Of a stretch of DNA of 64,000 nt, positions 26,436-34,684 are shown piece by piece. The DNA comes from DASZIT01 sp963709665. Lineage in GTDB: Bacteria > Actinomycetota > Acidimicrobiia > Acidimicrobiales > RAAP-2. The notes below the pieces were generated by a model. The model did not search any database, was not told the origin of the DNA, and saw only the letters and a list, made by a program, of their open reading frames with translations. Location: NCBI GenBank assembly GCA_963709665.1, contig CAVPWU010000002.1, forward strand, positions 1,426,001-1,490,000. The letters are read 5' to 3'. How positions within the stretch are numbered: position 1 is the first letter of the stretch; each line of letters starts with the position of its first letter. The position numbers were made by a program, and so were the translations under genes.

Positions 26436-27872
26436 GCCTTGTCCTCTCGGTCGGGTCGGTCGGGTTGCGGGGGTGCGGCGGCCTCCACCGTGGAGGCGAG
26501 CTCCCCGTCGGCCAGCCGGGTCACCAGGCGGGTGCCGGCCGCCACCCCGGCGGTCGACCGGAGCACCGATCCGTCGGGACCGCGGGTGACCGAGTAGCCG
26601 CGCTCGAGCTGTCGCTGGTAGTCGTAGGCGCCGAGGAGGCGGCGCCACTGGCCGGCCTGTCGTTCCTCGAGCTCGAGGCGCTTCCAGGGGAGGGTGGCGA
26701 GCACGGGTGGTGCGGCGCACCATCTCGCGGTCGGCCTCCTCCACCGCCCGGCGGGAGGCGCGGGCGACGGTCTCCCCCCGCTGGACCAGACGGCCGGCCT
26801 GGGCGGCCAGCTGGTTGTGCCCGGCGGAGCGGACGGTGCGCCGGCGGTGGACGAGACCGTCGCCGTGGCGGCCCAGCTGCATGCGGGCACCGGTGGCCAG
26901 GCGGCTCCGGCACTCCCCCAGGTGGTCCTCGACACCGTCCACGGTGGCAGCGGCCAGGCGGGCGGCGGCGCGCCCGGCCAACATCACCGACTGCCAGGCC
27001 TCGGTGGCCCGCCGGGCCAGCTCCTGACCGCACTCGGTCGGGGTGATGAAGGACCGGTTGGCCAGCTCGTCGGCGACCGACTGGTCGCCGGTGTGGCCGA
27101 TGCCCGCCCACACCGGCGTGTCGGAGGTGGCGATGGCCCGGGCCACCGGCTCGGCATCGAAGGTGGCCAGGTCGGACTTGGAGCCACCCCCCCGGACCAG
27201 CACCAGCACGTCGCAGTCGGCCGTCTGCAGGGCGCCGAGCGCCCGGGCGATGGCACGGGGGGCGTCGCGCCCCTGCACCGGGCAGGGCACCACCCGGACA
27301 TCGAAGGCCAGGCCGGAGTCCTCGAGCCGACCGAGGAAGTCCCGGTAGCCCTCGGTGCCGGGACTGGCCACCAGGCCGATCCGGAGGGGCAGGGCGGGGA
27401 CGGGGAGACGACGGTTCCGGTCGTAGAGACCTTCGTCGAGGAGGGCCTTGAGGAGCCGGGCCCGCTCGGCGGCCACCTTGCCCAGGAGGGCGTCGGTGTC
27501 GAGCTCGGCGAGGATGAAGTCCACCGACCCGCGGGGCTTGTAGAACTGGACGTCCCCCCGGACCCGGACCACCATGCCGGCGTCGAGCTCGATGCCCAGC
27601 TGGTCGAGGGACGCACGGACCCGGCGCCACTGACCGGCCCAGCACTTGACGTTGAGGGTGGGCGCGGTGCTGTCGTGGGCGTGGGTGGGATCGACCAGGT
27701 CGATGAAGCAGTGGCCCTTGGGGAGGACCTTCAGCGAGCGGATCTCCCCCGAGATCCACAGATCGCCGGAGAAGGCGGTCCGGAGGGCGCGGTCCACCCG
27801 GCTGTAGAACTCGGTGACCGACAGGGCGGGACGGTCCACGGTGGAGAGGTCGGAGATCCGGGTGGAGGCCAC
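26432..27872 (-). CDS. xseA: Exodeoxyribonuclease VII large subunit (apparent frameshift)
   Basis: About 479 residues once one frameshift is bridged. The N-terminal OB-fold includes GDLWISGEIRSLKVLPKGHCFIDLVD, and the nuclease domain includes RIGLVASPGTEGYRDFLGRL, LVLVRGGGSKSDLATFD and WAGIGHTGDQSVADELANRSFITPTECGQEL. At about 26701-26707 (ACCACCCGTG on the coding strand) an apparent extra C breaks the frame; skipping it restores VLATLPWKRLELEERQAGQWRRLLGAYDYQRQLERGYSVTR and a stop overlapping xseB. The conserved C-terminal GYSVTR region is intact in that frame, so a consensus error is the likelier explanation. GTG start 4 bp after the upstream gene. Confidence 0.88.
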
Positions 27873-27876
27873 CGGG

Positions 27877-28422
27877 TCAGACTAACGGGGTGGTGTCACG
27901 CTCCTGGAGGTGCCCGCCGGGCAGGGTCCCGCACCCCGGGGACGGGGCGATGACGGCGGCGTCCGGGTCGTCCAGGGGCTGGACCTCCCGCTCGCTGAGG
28001 CGGGGAGCGATCCAGAAGGCGACGGCCGCCAGCAGGAAGCCGACCCCTTCGGAGAGGTAGCAGGCGGTCACGAGCCGGAAGGAGTTGACGCTGTACATCC
28101 CCTGGTTTGGTCCCGTGAGGATCCGGAGGTCGCTGTAGGCCGAGGCCAGGTAGCCGAGGGAGGTGACCGCCGCGGCCGCGGCCAGTGCCCGGGACGACCG
28201 ACGCATCGCCCTCGCCCCGATCGGTCCGGTGGTGGCGGCCGGTGTCCACCACCACCACGCCACGCCGACCAGCGCATAGCCGACGGTGGGCGCAAGAAAT
28301 TCCATGGCTCGAGATCCGTCGGCCGGCCGTACGAACCCCACCAGGAGCACGATGGAGCCGGCCATCACTCCCACCAGGCCCATCACCATCAGTGCGACCG
28401 GAAGTCGAAGAGATGTGCGCAT
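27877..28422 (-). CDS. Four-helix integral membrane protein, unknown function
   Basis: A 181-residue hydrophobic protein with transmembrane helices at roughly residues 8-30, 42-60, 78-95 and 118-140 (VALMVMGLVGVMAGSIVLLVGFV; EGVGFLLAAVAFWIA). Loops are short; the C-terminal 40 residues are polar and Pro-rich. No family is recognised. It lies directly upstream of xseA with a 4-bp gap, so xseA is probably transcribed from its promoter, which faces the integrated element's left edge. Confidence 0.75.
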   Translation of the reverse strand: MRTSLRLPVALMVMGLVGVMAGSIVLLVGFVRPADGSRAMEFLAPTVGYALVGVAWWWWTPAATTGPIGARAMRRSSRALAAAAAVTSLGYLASAYSDLRILTGPNQGMYSVNSFRLVTACYLSEGVGFLLAAVAFWIAPRLSEREVQPLDDPDAAVIAPSPGCGTLPGGHLQERDTTPLV

Positions 28423-28440
28423 CGTCGGAGCTTAGGGTCC

Positions 28441-28505
28441 GGAGCGTCTGCGCTCCCAGGATCGACGCCTCGGAGTTGGGCCGTTCGGAGGGCGTTCGTG
28501 CCCCC
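28441..28505 (-). terminator. Hairpins just beyond the left att copy (candidate original rnpB terminator)
   Basis: Two inverted repeats lie here: GGAGCG-TCTG-CGCTCC (28441-28456) and, read leftward, GGGGGC-ACGAAC-GCCCTC (28488-28505). Before the element entered, rnpB transcription would have run leftward into this DNA, so these stems are good candidates for its displaced terminator. Neither is followed by a long U-tract. Confidence 0.4.
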
Positions 28506-28530
28506 TGCCCCCGGAAGGGTCAAACGGAGT

Positions 28531-28562
28531 GGTGACGGTGAGCCGGCCGGTAGGCGGGATTC
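28531..28562. repeat. Attachment-site repeat, distal copy (att)
   Basis: An exact 32-bp copy of the rnpB 3'-end sequence (begins ggtgacggtgagccggccgg, ends taggcgggattc). Direct orientation relative to the copy at 33730. The bases outside the match differ at both ends, which defines the 32-bp length. Confidence 0.9.
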
Positions 28563-28664
28563 AACCAGGCGTGAGAGTGGGGGAGTGATCAGTGCTGTGG
28601 AAATGTGTTGAGTAGGGAGTTTGTCGCTATCGGGGCACGGTGGGCGTGGCCAAAGTGGCGCCGT

Positions 28665-28679
28665 AGTAGGGACATAGTT
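28665..28679. repeat. 15-bp repeat, left copy (possible integrase arm site)
   Basis: tagtagggacatagt is repeated exactly at 33692-33706 in the same orientation. It sits 103 bp inside the left att repeat. No other copies were noticed in the window. Arm-type sites for tyrosine integrases are short direct repeats just inside the ends, which fits. Confidence 0.55.
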
Positions 28680-28736
28680 GGGATGGTCGGCGTTTGCGCC
28701 CGCGACCTCAGGCCGTGTCGGGCAGTGCCGTCATTG

Positions 28737-29016
28737 CTACCACCGGCCCCCACTGAAAGGGGCAGTCGCTCTCGTCGTGAGGATCGGTCGCGAGACGTAC
28801 TCGCCCTGGAATAGCTGCGGAAGAACGCCGAGCGACTCCTTTGCGACGTAGACCGACTCGCCGGCCCTGTCGGTCAACTCTTCGACCCAGGAGATCCTCC
28901 CAGCCAGGAGTCACGTTGACGAGGGAATTATGGTCGCCCGTGGAGGTCACAGTCACAAGGCGAACCTGTATTCCCGCCAGCCACTCGTTCTTTACCAGGT
29001 CAACATGCATTGACAT
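28737..29016 (-). pseudogene. Small protein downstream of the HipA-like gene (one apparent frameshift)
   Basis: About 93 residues. The ATG at 29016 follows a very good ribosome-binding site (GAGGAGACCC). The first 35 codons read MSMHVDLVKNEWLAGIQV then RLVTVTSTGDHNSLVNVTP. At about 28895-28900 (CCTGGCTGGGAGG) skipping one base gives AGRISWVEELTDRAGESV and ESLGVLPQLFQGEYVSRPI, which is far more protein-like than the uninterrupted frame, and ends at TAG 28737-28739. No family recognised. It is 101 bp downstream of the HipA-like kinase fragment and may be its partner. Confidence 0.5.
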
Positions 29017-29117
29017 TGGGTCTCCTCGGAACGTCCGTCAGGGTTGGTATCGGCCAGTTCCCCTCAGGAGTGAACAGTTTGCTACACCTTCTTGCCGGGC
29101 GCCAGAGCGGGTTCTCT

Positions 29118-29537
29118 TCAGAGGACACCCCCTCCAACCAGGTGGTTTACCCGATCGATGCACCTTTCATACCTCTCCTCGCCGATTAGGGCTGCGAGTG
29201 GAGCACGGTCGGCGGAGGCGAGACCCCTGAGGGCATCGAGGTGCTGGGCTGGTATCTGTCGATCCTGGCGAGCGATTGCGAAGGATGAATTGCAAGGTGC
29301 TCCCGTTTGATGATCAAAGGCGAAGCCGTGGTCGATCAGTTTGAGCTGCTGAGTTTGAGCCGGCACCGGTCCCGGGAATGGCACCTGGGCCGCAGGTACA
29401 CCGAGCCAGTTGTTGGCCAGTCGGTCGGTGTGAAGAATGACACGGTCAAATATGGCTGCTCGAGTTATCTCATCGTCAGTGAAATTCACGAGCTGCGGCG
29501 TGAAGTCATAGCCGGGCCAGAGCACCTGAAGCGACAT
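29118..29537 (-). CDS. HipA-like kinase C-terminal lobe (possibly truncated)
   Basis: A 139-residue protein. Two segments match the catalytic half of HipA-family kinases: AIFDRVILHTDRLANNWLG near residue 28, which fits the catalytic D-R-x(3)-N motif, and LKLIDHGFAFDHQTG near 66, which fits the metal-binding DHG/DFG motif. The nucleotide-binding N-terminal lobe is missing. An in-frame TGA lies 6 nt before the ATG, and GGAG precedes it. So this is either a fragment of a kinase gene whose upstream part is lost or frameshifted, or a one-lobe derivative. HipA-like proteins occur in toxin-antitoxin and phage-defence settings; that role is inference. Confidence 0.5.
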   Translation of the reverse strand: MSLQVLWPGYDFTPQLVNFTDDEITRAAIFDRVILHTDRLANNWLGVPAAQVPFPGPVPAQTQQLKLIDHGFAFDHQTGAPCNSSFAIARQDRQIPAQHLDALRGLASADRAPLAALIGEERYERCIDRVNHLVGGGVL

Positions 29538-29926
29538 CAGTTCTCAACTCCAGTTTTGGGCGAGATGACCGGTCGCGACGACTGTCGCAGCAAGAGATCG
29601 CTCCAGCGAGCTGACGCTGCGACAACTATGCGGCGGCTTCGTTGTTGACGACGGCCTCGCTATTTACCACCCCGACGCCGGTCGCAATAGACGGCGATGC
29701 CACGTCGAGTACCAGGGCGAACTTCTGTTGGTGGCCACGCACCACGACGGAGGGGGCGTATGCATAGAGAACTCCCGCCGCACCGGGTAGCTTTCCAACT
29801 CATCAAGACCGGCATTGTGTTCGCCGACCATAGAGCAACTTGGGGCACCTATTGGCGATACCCCGGGGGGGGGTTGATCGGATCTGTACTGACAGGGATG
29901 GTCACATCAGCGCTCTACTTGGCCTC
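29538..29926 (-). other. Element segment with a possible short coding stretch
   Basis: No intact gene is seen in these 389 bp. On the minus strand 29636-29831 could encode a roughly 65-residue protein: an ATG at 29831 opens MVGEHNAGLDEL, and after a frameshift near 29785-29800 a frame with good GC3 continues through VLYAYAPSVVVRGHQQKFAL and LDVASPSIATGVGVVNSEAV to a TAG at 29636-29638. No family is recognised, and no ribosome-binding site is clear. It might be the remains of the upstream part of the kinase operon. Confidence 0.3.
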
Positions 29927-30115
29927 ATGACTCACGTCGTCAACGCCTACAGCCTCCGCCAGGCCGTTGCTTTCGTTGGGTCGTGAGCCCGTCGCCGGCG
30001 AGCAGGGTGCCCGTGCCCGTCCGGCTCCCGTAGCGGTCCGTGGGCGGTGGCTGGATGGTGCGGGTAAGTGGCGAGACATCGAGGCGTGTGGCGAGCACTT
30101 GGGCGACTTGAGCAA
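29927..30115 (+). pseudogene. Cys/Trp small ORF, copy 1 (frameshifted)
   Basis: A degenerate roughly 60-codon ORF related to the one at 30931-31136. Reading across frames gives MTHVVNAYSL, then GRCFRWVVSPSPASR, then RPAPVAVRGRWLDGAGKWR and DIEACGEHLGDL. The second copy shows the same order: NAYWLESGQCFQWV, PTPCPEPVV, GAGKWQRFEACREHQDDL. At least two frameshifts interrupt this copy. It lies directly upstream of the membrane-anchored protein gene at 30183. Confidence 0.45.
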
Positions 30116-30182
30116 CCGAACGAGTACTCGACACGCTTCCCCAATCGTCACGGCGGCGACCACAAGGCGGGGGGCAGAAGAA

Positions 30183-30885
30183 ATGGCGGACGTGTCTCAG
30201 GGTCCGGGATGGTGGCAGGCGGCCGATGGAAAGTGGGTATCACCCGGAACTTCATCCGAACTACCAGCCACCGGCTCCCCCGCTGCCGCCACCTCCGCCG
30301 ATTCCCGGGACTCTTAATGGCTTCGGCTCCGGCATCCGCCTTGGGCCAGCCACTGGCGGGGGGGTCGGACTCACCAAAAAGAGGAATCGGACGCTCTGGA
30401 TCGTTGTCGGCTCATCGTCTTGGTATTGATCATCATCATCGCAGCCACGTCGAGCTCAAAGAAGAACAACAACGCCAGTCCGCCATCGACGGCGGCAGGT
30501 ACCACCTCCCCTTCGGCGCCGGCAGGTACGACGGCCACCAAGACCCCTGCCCCTACGACTACAGCGCCGCCCACGACGGTCGCCACCCCTCAGATCCTCT
30601 GGCAGCAGACCGGATCAGGTGAAGCATCGGGTTCTCAGTTCACAGTGCCGGCCGGAGTGAAGGGGTGGAACGAGGTCTGGTCCTACGATTGCTCGGCGTT
30701 CGGGGGCCAGGGCAACTTCGTAACCGATATCACTGGCTACGGAAGTGCATCGCTCACTTCCGATTCCGGCACGACAGCTCGGTGCCAGCGGAAGCGGCAC
30801 CAATCACTACTACGACACCGGCACGTTTTCGATCGAGGTCAACTCGGAGTGCAACTGGACCGAGGAGGCTGTCACGGTTCCCTGA
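30183..30885 (+). pseudogene. Membrane-anchored secreted-type protein with GWWQAADGKW motif (three apparent frameshifts)
   Basis: About 232 residues when three frameshifts are bridged. The start MADVSQGPGWWQAADGKW continues, after an extra G at 30235-30237, as YHPELHPNYQPPAPPLPPP: a Trp-rich, Pro-rich cytoplasmic tail of a kind frequent in Acidimicrobiia. A transmembrane helix (WIVVG then LIVLVLIIIIAATS, shift near 30412) leads to a Ser/Thr/Pro linker and an extracellular domain (GSQFTVPAGVKGWNEVWSYD...SGTNHYYDTGTFSIEVNSEC NW) with a third shift near 30780. TGA at 30883. Function unknown; the C-terminal domain looks like a small beta-sandwich stabilised by a disulfide. Confidence 0.6.
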
Positions 30886-30930
30886 CCGGGACCCCACCCA
30901 AGCGCCACACCCTCGCCCTACCGTGGCCCT

Positions 30931-31136
30931 ATGCACGTCTGCAACGCCTACTGGCTCGAGTCCGGCCAGTGCTTCCAATGGGTCACCAGCACCATCCCGA
31001 GCCAAGAGAAGGCGCCCACGCCGTGCCCGGAGCCCGTGGTGACCCGTGGTCGGGGGGGAACGGAGCGGGCAAGTGGCAGAGGTTCGAGGCGTGCAGGGAG
31101 CACCAGGATGATCTCGATCCGTCATCTAGGACGTGA
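30931..31136 (+). pseudogene. Cys/Trp small ORF, copy 2 (one apparent frameshift)
   Basis: About 68 residues. It begins MHVCNAYWLESGQCFQWV, continues TSTIPSQEKAPTPCPEPVV, loses frame at the G7 run 31046-31052, and then reads GAGKWQRFEACREHQDDL to a TGA at 31134-31136. Four cysteines and three tryptophans in such a short protein suggest a small zinc- or disulfide-stabilised fold. A related copy lies at 29927. The family is not one I recognise. Confidence 0.5.
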
Positions 31137-31169
31137 CTGACCTGACCTCCGCAGCCGGGAACGCTGCGA

Positions 31170-31289
31170 TCAGACACCGGCGGCATTGCAGAGTGTGATC
31201 CAGTCCGGCGTGGTGGTGACGGTCGCCGCCTCGACCGACTTCGCATCCGACTTGGCTGCGCCCTTGAGTTCCACCCTGTAAGTCCCCAT
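31170..31289 (-). CDS. Possible 39-residue small protein
   Basis: ATG at 31289 opens MGTYRVELKGAAKSDAKSVE and ends with WITLCNAAGV before a TGA. It is in the same frame as the lipoprotein gene just upstream, separated from it by a single TAG codon at 31323-31325 and 11 further codons. It could be an independent small gene or a read-through extension of the lipoprotein. The ribosome-binding site is weak (GATGGGG). Confidence 0.35.
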   Translation of the reverse strand: MGTYRVELKGAAKSDAKSVEAATVTTTPDWITLCNAAGV

Positions 31290-31322
31290 GCCCCATCGTA
31301 CCGGGGACTGTGGGCGAACGGG

Positions 31323-31826
31323 CTACGAAGTGGCCGGCGGCAATCCGAGGTCGTGCCGTAGCGCATCGCTATCGGCCAGCTCGGTCCCCTCGTCGTTCTG
31401 GACGTTCTGGAGAACCGTTGCACCAGCATCCGACTCGGCCTGGGTCGCATCGGCCGATAGCTTCTCGAGGATGGCGACGAGTGCTTTGGCGTCGGCCTGA
31501 GCGTTGGCCGGGTACGTCAAAGCTTGGAGCTGCTGCGCCGTCGCGTTGAAAGCGGTCGACGCATCGGCATAGGCCGTGTTCCCCGACTCCGCCTTCGCCT
31601 TTGTGATGGCAGCGGAGCCGGCGGCAAGGATCGATGCCACCTGCTGCCCCACTGCGGCAGTCGAGATCGTGCTCGTCGTCGTCGTTAAGGCGACCGTCGT
31701 GCTGGTAGCGGTCGACTTCGTAGCTGTCGTTGTCGGGGCGACCGACGGCGAACTGCACGCCGCCAGGACCAGGGCAGCCGATGCCAGCAGGGTAAGTCTC
31801 ACAAGCCTCGAACGTGTGCCCAACAA
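31323..31826 (-). CDS. Lipoprotein of the element
   Basis: A 167-residue secreted lipoprotein. The signal peptide RLVRLTLLASAALVLAAC ends in a lipobox (LAAC), followed by a Thr/Ser-rich linker and a helical domain rich in Ala/Gln (VGQQVASILAAGSAAITKAKAE, TAFNATAQQLQALTYPANAQ). The start is a TTG at 31826 behind AAGGGCGG; a GTG nearer the signal peptide is an alternative. It terminates with TAG at 31323-31325. No known family; likely attached to the outer face of the cell membrane. Confidence 0.7.
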   Translation of the reverse strand: MLGTRSRLVRLTLLASAALVLAACSSPSVAPTTTATKSTATSTTVALTTTTSTISTAAVGQQVASILAAGSAAITKAKAESGNTAYADASTAFNATAQQLQALTYPANAQADAKALVAILEKLSADATQAESDAGATVLQNVQNDEGTELADSDALRHDLGLPPATS

Positions 31827-31865
31827 ATCCGCCCTTCTGTTGCCGTGGGAGGTTCACGGTAGCCC

Positions 31866-32070
31866 CTACTTGAGCCGTCCTGTGGCCCGTGCCCACGCTT
31901 CGACGTCGGGCCAGGCCCACACCGAGACAGTGCCGATGGTGGCCACCGGCTCGGGGAATTCCGGGTGCCGGTAGCGACGGTCGCCTTCCCGAGCCCCAGG
32001 CGCTTCGCGATCTCGCCGGCCTCAACTAGATCCTCACGTCGACCTGCCTTGCCACCGCCTAAACCTACCG
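31866..32070 (-). pseudogene. Excisionase/AlpA-like DNA-binding protein (frameshifted)
   Basis: A short winged-helix protein in two frames. The first part reads REDLVEAGEIAKRLGLGKATV and, after a shift near 31990-32000, the rest reads RYRHPEFPEPVATIGTVSVW then AWPDVEAWARATGRLK and a TAG at 31866-31868. The pattern of a MerR-like helix-turn-helix followed by PEFPEPV...VWxxxDVEAWARxTGR is typical of actinobacterial recombination directionality or AlpA-type proteins. The start is not clear. Its place near the integrase supports an excision role. Confidence 0.6.
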
Positions 32071-32142
32071 GACCGGCGATTCTCTGAGGGTGTTTGTGCC
32101 GGCCGCGGTCGTTGGATCTGGAGATGCCCCCTTCACTGACCT

Positions 32143-32505
32143 TCACCCGAACCCGGGATCCCGAGGAGCTTCCATCGCGCTCATTGTCGATCTCGTAGCG
32201 GCGGCCATCTCGTTGTGCAGCTCGGGGGTCCACCTAGCCCTAACTCGGAGCGTGTCCTTGATGTCCCTCTGAAGGCCGGACGCCGTCGGGGGTCCGGCGT
32301 TCTGCTTGGTGCGCATCTCATTGACCCTGAAGGATGTCGTCGACCGGCCGCCGTTCCCGTCGTGGTCGGCTGGCCACTGCCGGCAGGTGCCGCACAGGGG
32401 CCGGCAACCGCCCGTGTGGTCCCGCTCAGGCTCCGCGAGACACTCTGCACGGGCGCAGGTCATCTCAGCCAGTGGGTAAGGCTCGGTCGGTGTGATGTCA
32501 GACAT
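32143..32505 (-). CDS. Cys-rich small protein coupled to the integrase
   Basis: A 120-residue protein whose ATG (32503-32505) lies inside the 3' end of the integrase gene, 8 nt before its stop is complete, suggesting coupled translation. Residues 15-50 carry a Cys/His cluster (MTCARAECLAEPERDHTGG, then CRPLCGTCRQW) that could bind zinc; a helical, basic segment follows (GLQRDIKDTLRVRARW). It may be a DNA-binding accessory factor of the element, but no family is recognised. Confidence 0.6.
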   Translation of the reverse strand: MSDITPTEPYPLAEMTCARAECLAEPERDHTGGCRPLCGTCRQWPADHDGNGGRSTTSFRVNEMRTKQNAGPPTASGLQRDIKDTLRVRARWTPELHNEMAAATRSTMSAMEAPRDPGFG

Positions 32506-33677
32506 TGGCGATCGCCTCCACAAGAACGCCGGCGATCAGCTCCCCGGCTGCTGCTGCTCGGTCATCGGACGTGTGTAGGTAGGTGTCGGCCATGACTCCG
32601 GTGGAGTGCCCCAGCTCGGTGGCGGCCGTCGGCAGGTCGCCGCCACTGGCGTTCATCTCCGTCGACTTCCAGTGGCGGGGGGCGTGCATGTGCCCCGGTA
32701 CCTTGAGGCGCTTGGCCAGGCTCGGTGACCTAGTCCGACACGGCTTTGGCCCGCAGGGGCGAGGTGCCGCCGTTGATGCTCAGCAGCCACCACTCCGGCT
32801 CCCGGCCCATCCGGTCGGTGATGTCTGCTCGGTAACGGTCGGGCAGAGCGACACCGCTCGGGCCGATGGAGACGGTCCGGTGCTCCTTCGTCTTGGTGGT
32901 CTCCCGGAGCTGCAGGCCGCCGGCACCGGCAACCCACTGACGTTCGACCCGTAGGGTCTGGTGCTCCCGGTCGACGTCATCCCGCCGGAGCCCGCACAGC
33001 TCCCCCCGCGCGGCATCCCGGTGATGGCGGCCAGGGCGATCACCATTGCCATATCGGGATCCTCGGCCTTGGCGGTCTGGACGAGGAGCCCTATTTGCTC
33101 GGTGGTGAGGCGCCCTCGTTGTTGGGCTGGGCCTCCTTGAGCCGGGCCTTGCGGCCGGGGTTGTAGTTGATCCACCCCCAGTCGACCCCCTGTCCGAGAG
33201 CCGCAGACAGGACGGCGTGGTCGAGCTTGATGGTTCGGGGCGACAGGCCCTTCGTCGGTATCCAGGTCCCCCAGGTAGCGGTCGACGTCGTGGACGGTGA
33301 GCCGGTCGAGGCGGATCGCCCCCAGGGCCGGACGGATGTGCTTCCTGACGTGCTGCTTGTAGGTCTCGAGGGTCGACGGGGCCTTGTCGAGGCGCTCCAG
33401 GTTGGCCAGCTACTCGGTGAGGAGCTTCCCCACGGTGGCCGTGGTGCCCGACCTTCCGCTCTCCGTGCTCGGCGACCAGCTTGTCGAGCGCCTTGTCGGC
33501 CTCCCGCTTGCCGCCCCGGAAGACCTTGGAGACGTGGATGGGCGGACCCTGCCGGATGACCTTGCCGATCTCATCCCGGACGGTCTTGTCGGGATCCCGC
33601 CCCACCTAGACGCGGAGCTCCCAGCGACGCTCTCCCGAGCGCTTGGACGGGGGCAGCTACCGCAGGGTTCCGCTCAC
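32498..33677 (-). pseudogene. Tyrosine site-specific recombinase (integrase), four in-frame TAG codons and about five frameshifts
   Basis: The full-length design is recognisable: an N-terminal DNA-binding part (KVFRGGKREADKALDKLVAEHGER), the core-binding SAM-like domain (LERLDKAPSTLETYKQHVRK, LDRLTVHDVDRYLG) and the catalytic domain with box I Arg (RGELCGLRRDD), HxxRH (MHAPRHWKSTEM), LGHS and the nucleophile Tyr (VMADTYLHTSDD). All catalytic residues survive. Frame changes occur near 33452, 33270, 33114, 33005 and 32722. TAG codons lie in frame at 33657-33659, 33606-33608, 33410-33412 and 32730-32732. The gene adjoins the rnpB att copy, as expected for the element's integrase. Confidence 0.8.
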
Positions 33678-33691
33678 TGGAACTTCTCGTT

Positions 33692-33706
33692 TAGTAGGGA
33701 CATAGT
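33692..33706. repeat. 15-bp repeat, right copy (possible integrase arm site)
   Basis: Same sequence and orientation as 28665-28679 (tagtagggacatagt). It lies between the integrase start and the rnpB att copy, 24 bp inside the latter, a usual place for an integrase-binding arm site. Confidence 0.55.
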
Positions 33707-33732
33707 GGGGATTCACCTCAAAATCCCTGGGT

Positions 33733-34132
<400 letters not shown>

Positions 34133-34354
34133 GCCACCATGGTCCCACACACCGCCACCTCCCACCGACGGACGAGCGACGGCCGGGGAGCCGACGTGGT
34201 CCGATCGGCCACGACGGCGTCCCAGGTCACACGGGTTCCGCCGGTGCCGGGAGGCCCCGCCGGGAGTTGTCGGGTGACCAGGGAGGGCCTAACGTCAGCC
34301 GGAACCGACGACCCGGGTGCACCGCACCGGTCCTCACGGCGGAAGGCACCTGGA
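34133..34354. other. Divergent gap between rnpB and the STAS gene
   Basis: About 220 bp that should hold the rnpB promoter (leftward) and that of the anti-anti-sigma gene (rightward). I see no clear -10/-35 pair on either strand. The STAS ribosome-binding site GGAAGG lies at the right end. Confidence 0.3.
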
Positions 34355-34684
34355 GTGAGACCAGCCGAATTCGGCGTTGAGATCACCGAGCTCGGCGGAG
34401 GAGTGCGTGTGGCCACCCTCCGCGGCGAGCTCGACATCTCGACGGCCGACGATCTGGTCGATCAGCTGATCATGGTCCCGGACGCCGTGGTCGTCGTCGA
34501 TCTCTCCGCTCTCGGCTTCATCGACAGCACCGGCATCTCCGCCCTGGTCCAGGCGGACAAGCGGCTGAATCCGTCGGGAGGGCGCGTCGTCCTCACCCGC
34601 CCGACGCCGAACATCCTCCGGCTCCTGGACATCGTGGGCCTGGCCGACTGGGTCAGCGAGTGGGACGACGGATGGGACTACTGA
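34355..34684 (+). CDS. STAS-domain anti-sigma factor antagonist
   Basis: A 109-residue RsbV/SpoIIAA-like protein. The STAS fold is seen in VRVATLRGELDISTADDLVDQ and VVVDLSALGFIDSTGISALV; the Ser in the DSTG motif near residue 58 is the phosphorylation site used in partner switching. GTG start behind GGAAGG. The SpoIIE-type phosphatase gene faces it tail-to-tail with a 7-bp overlap, and the two may form a regulatory pair in which the phosphatase reactivates the antagonist. Confidence 0.93.
   Translation: MRPAEFGVEITELGGGVRVATLRGELDISTADDLVDQLIMVPDAVVVVDLSALGFIDSTGISALVQADKRLNPSGGRVVLTRPTPNILRLLDIVGLADWVSEWDDGWDY

Noticed and set aside
28708..29016. The uninterrupted 102-codon frame as the true product of the small gene at 29016
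   Set aside because: After about residue 38 it becomes Arg/Gly-rich and unlike a protein, whereas the shifted frame gives a normal composition to a stop at 28737.
28563..33729. A tRNA or amber-suppressor tRNA in the element
   Set aside because: I looked for a T-arm with GGTTCGA and matching acceptor ends because of the in-frame TAG codons. The only similar string (near 31080) lies in a coding stretch without cloverleaf pairing.
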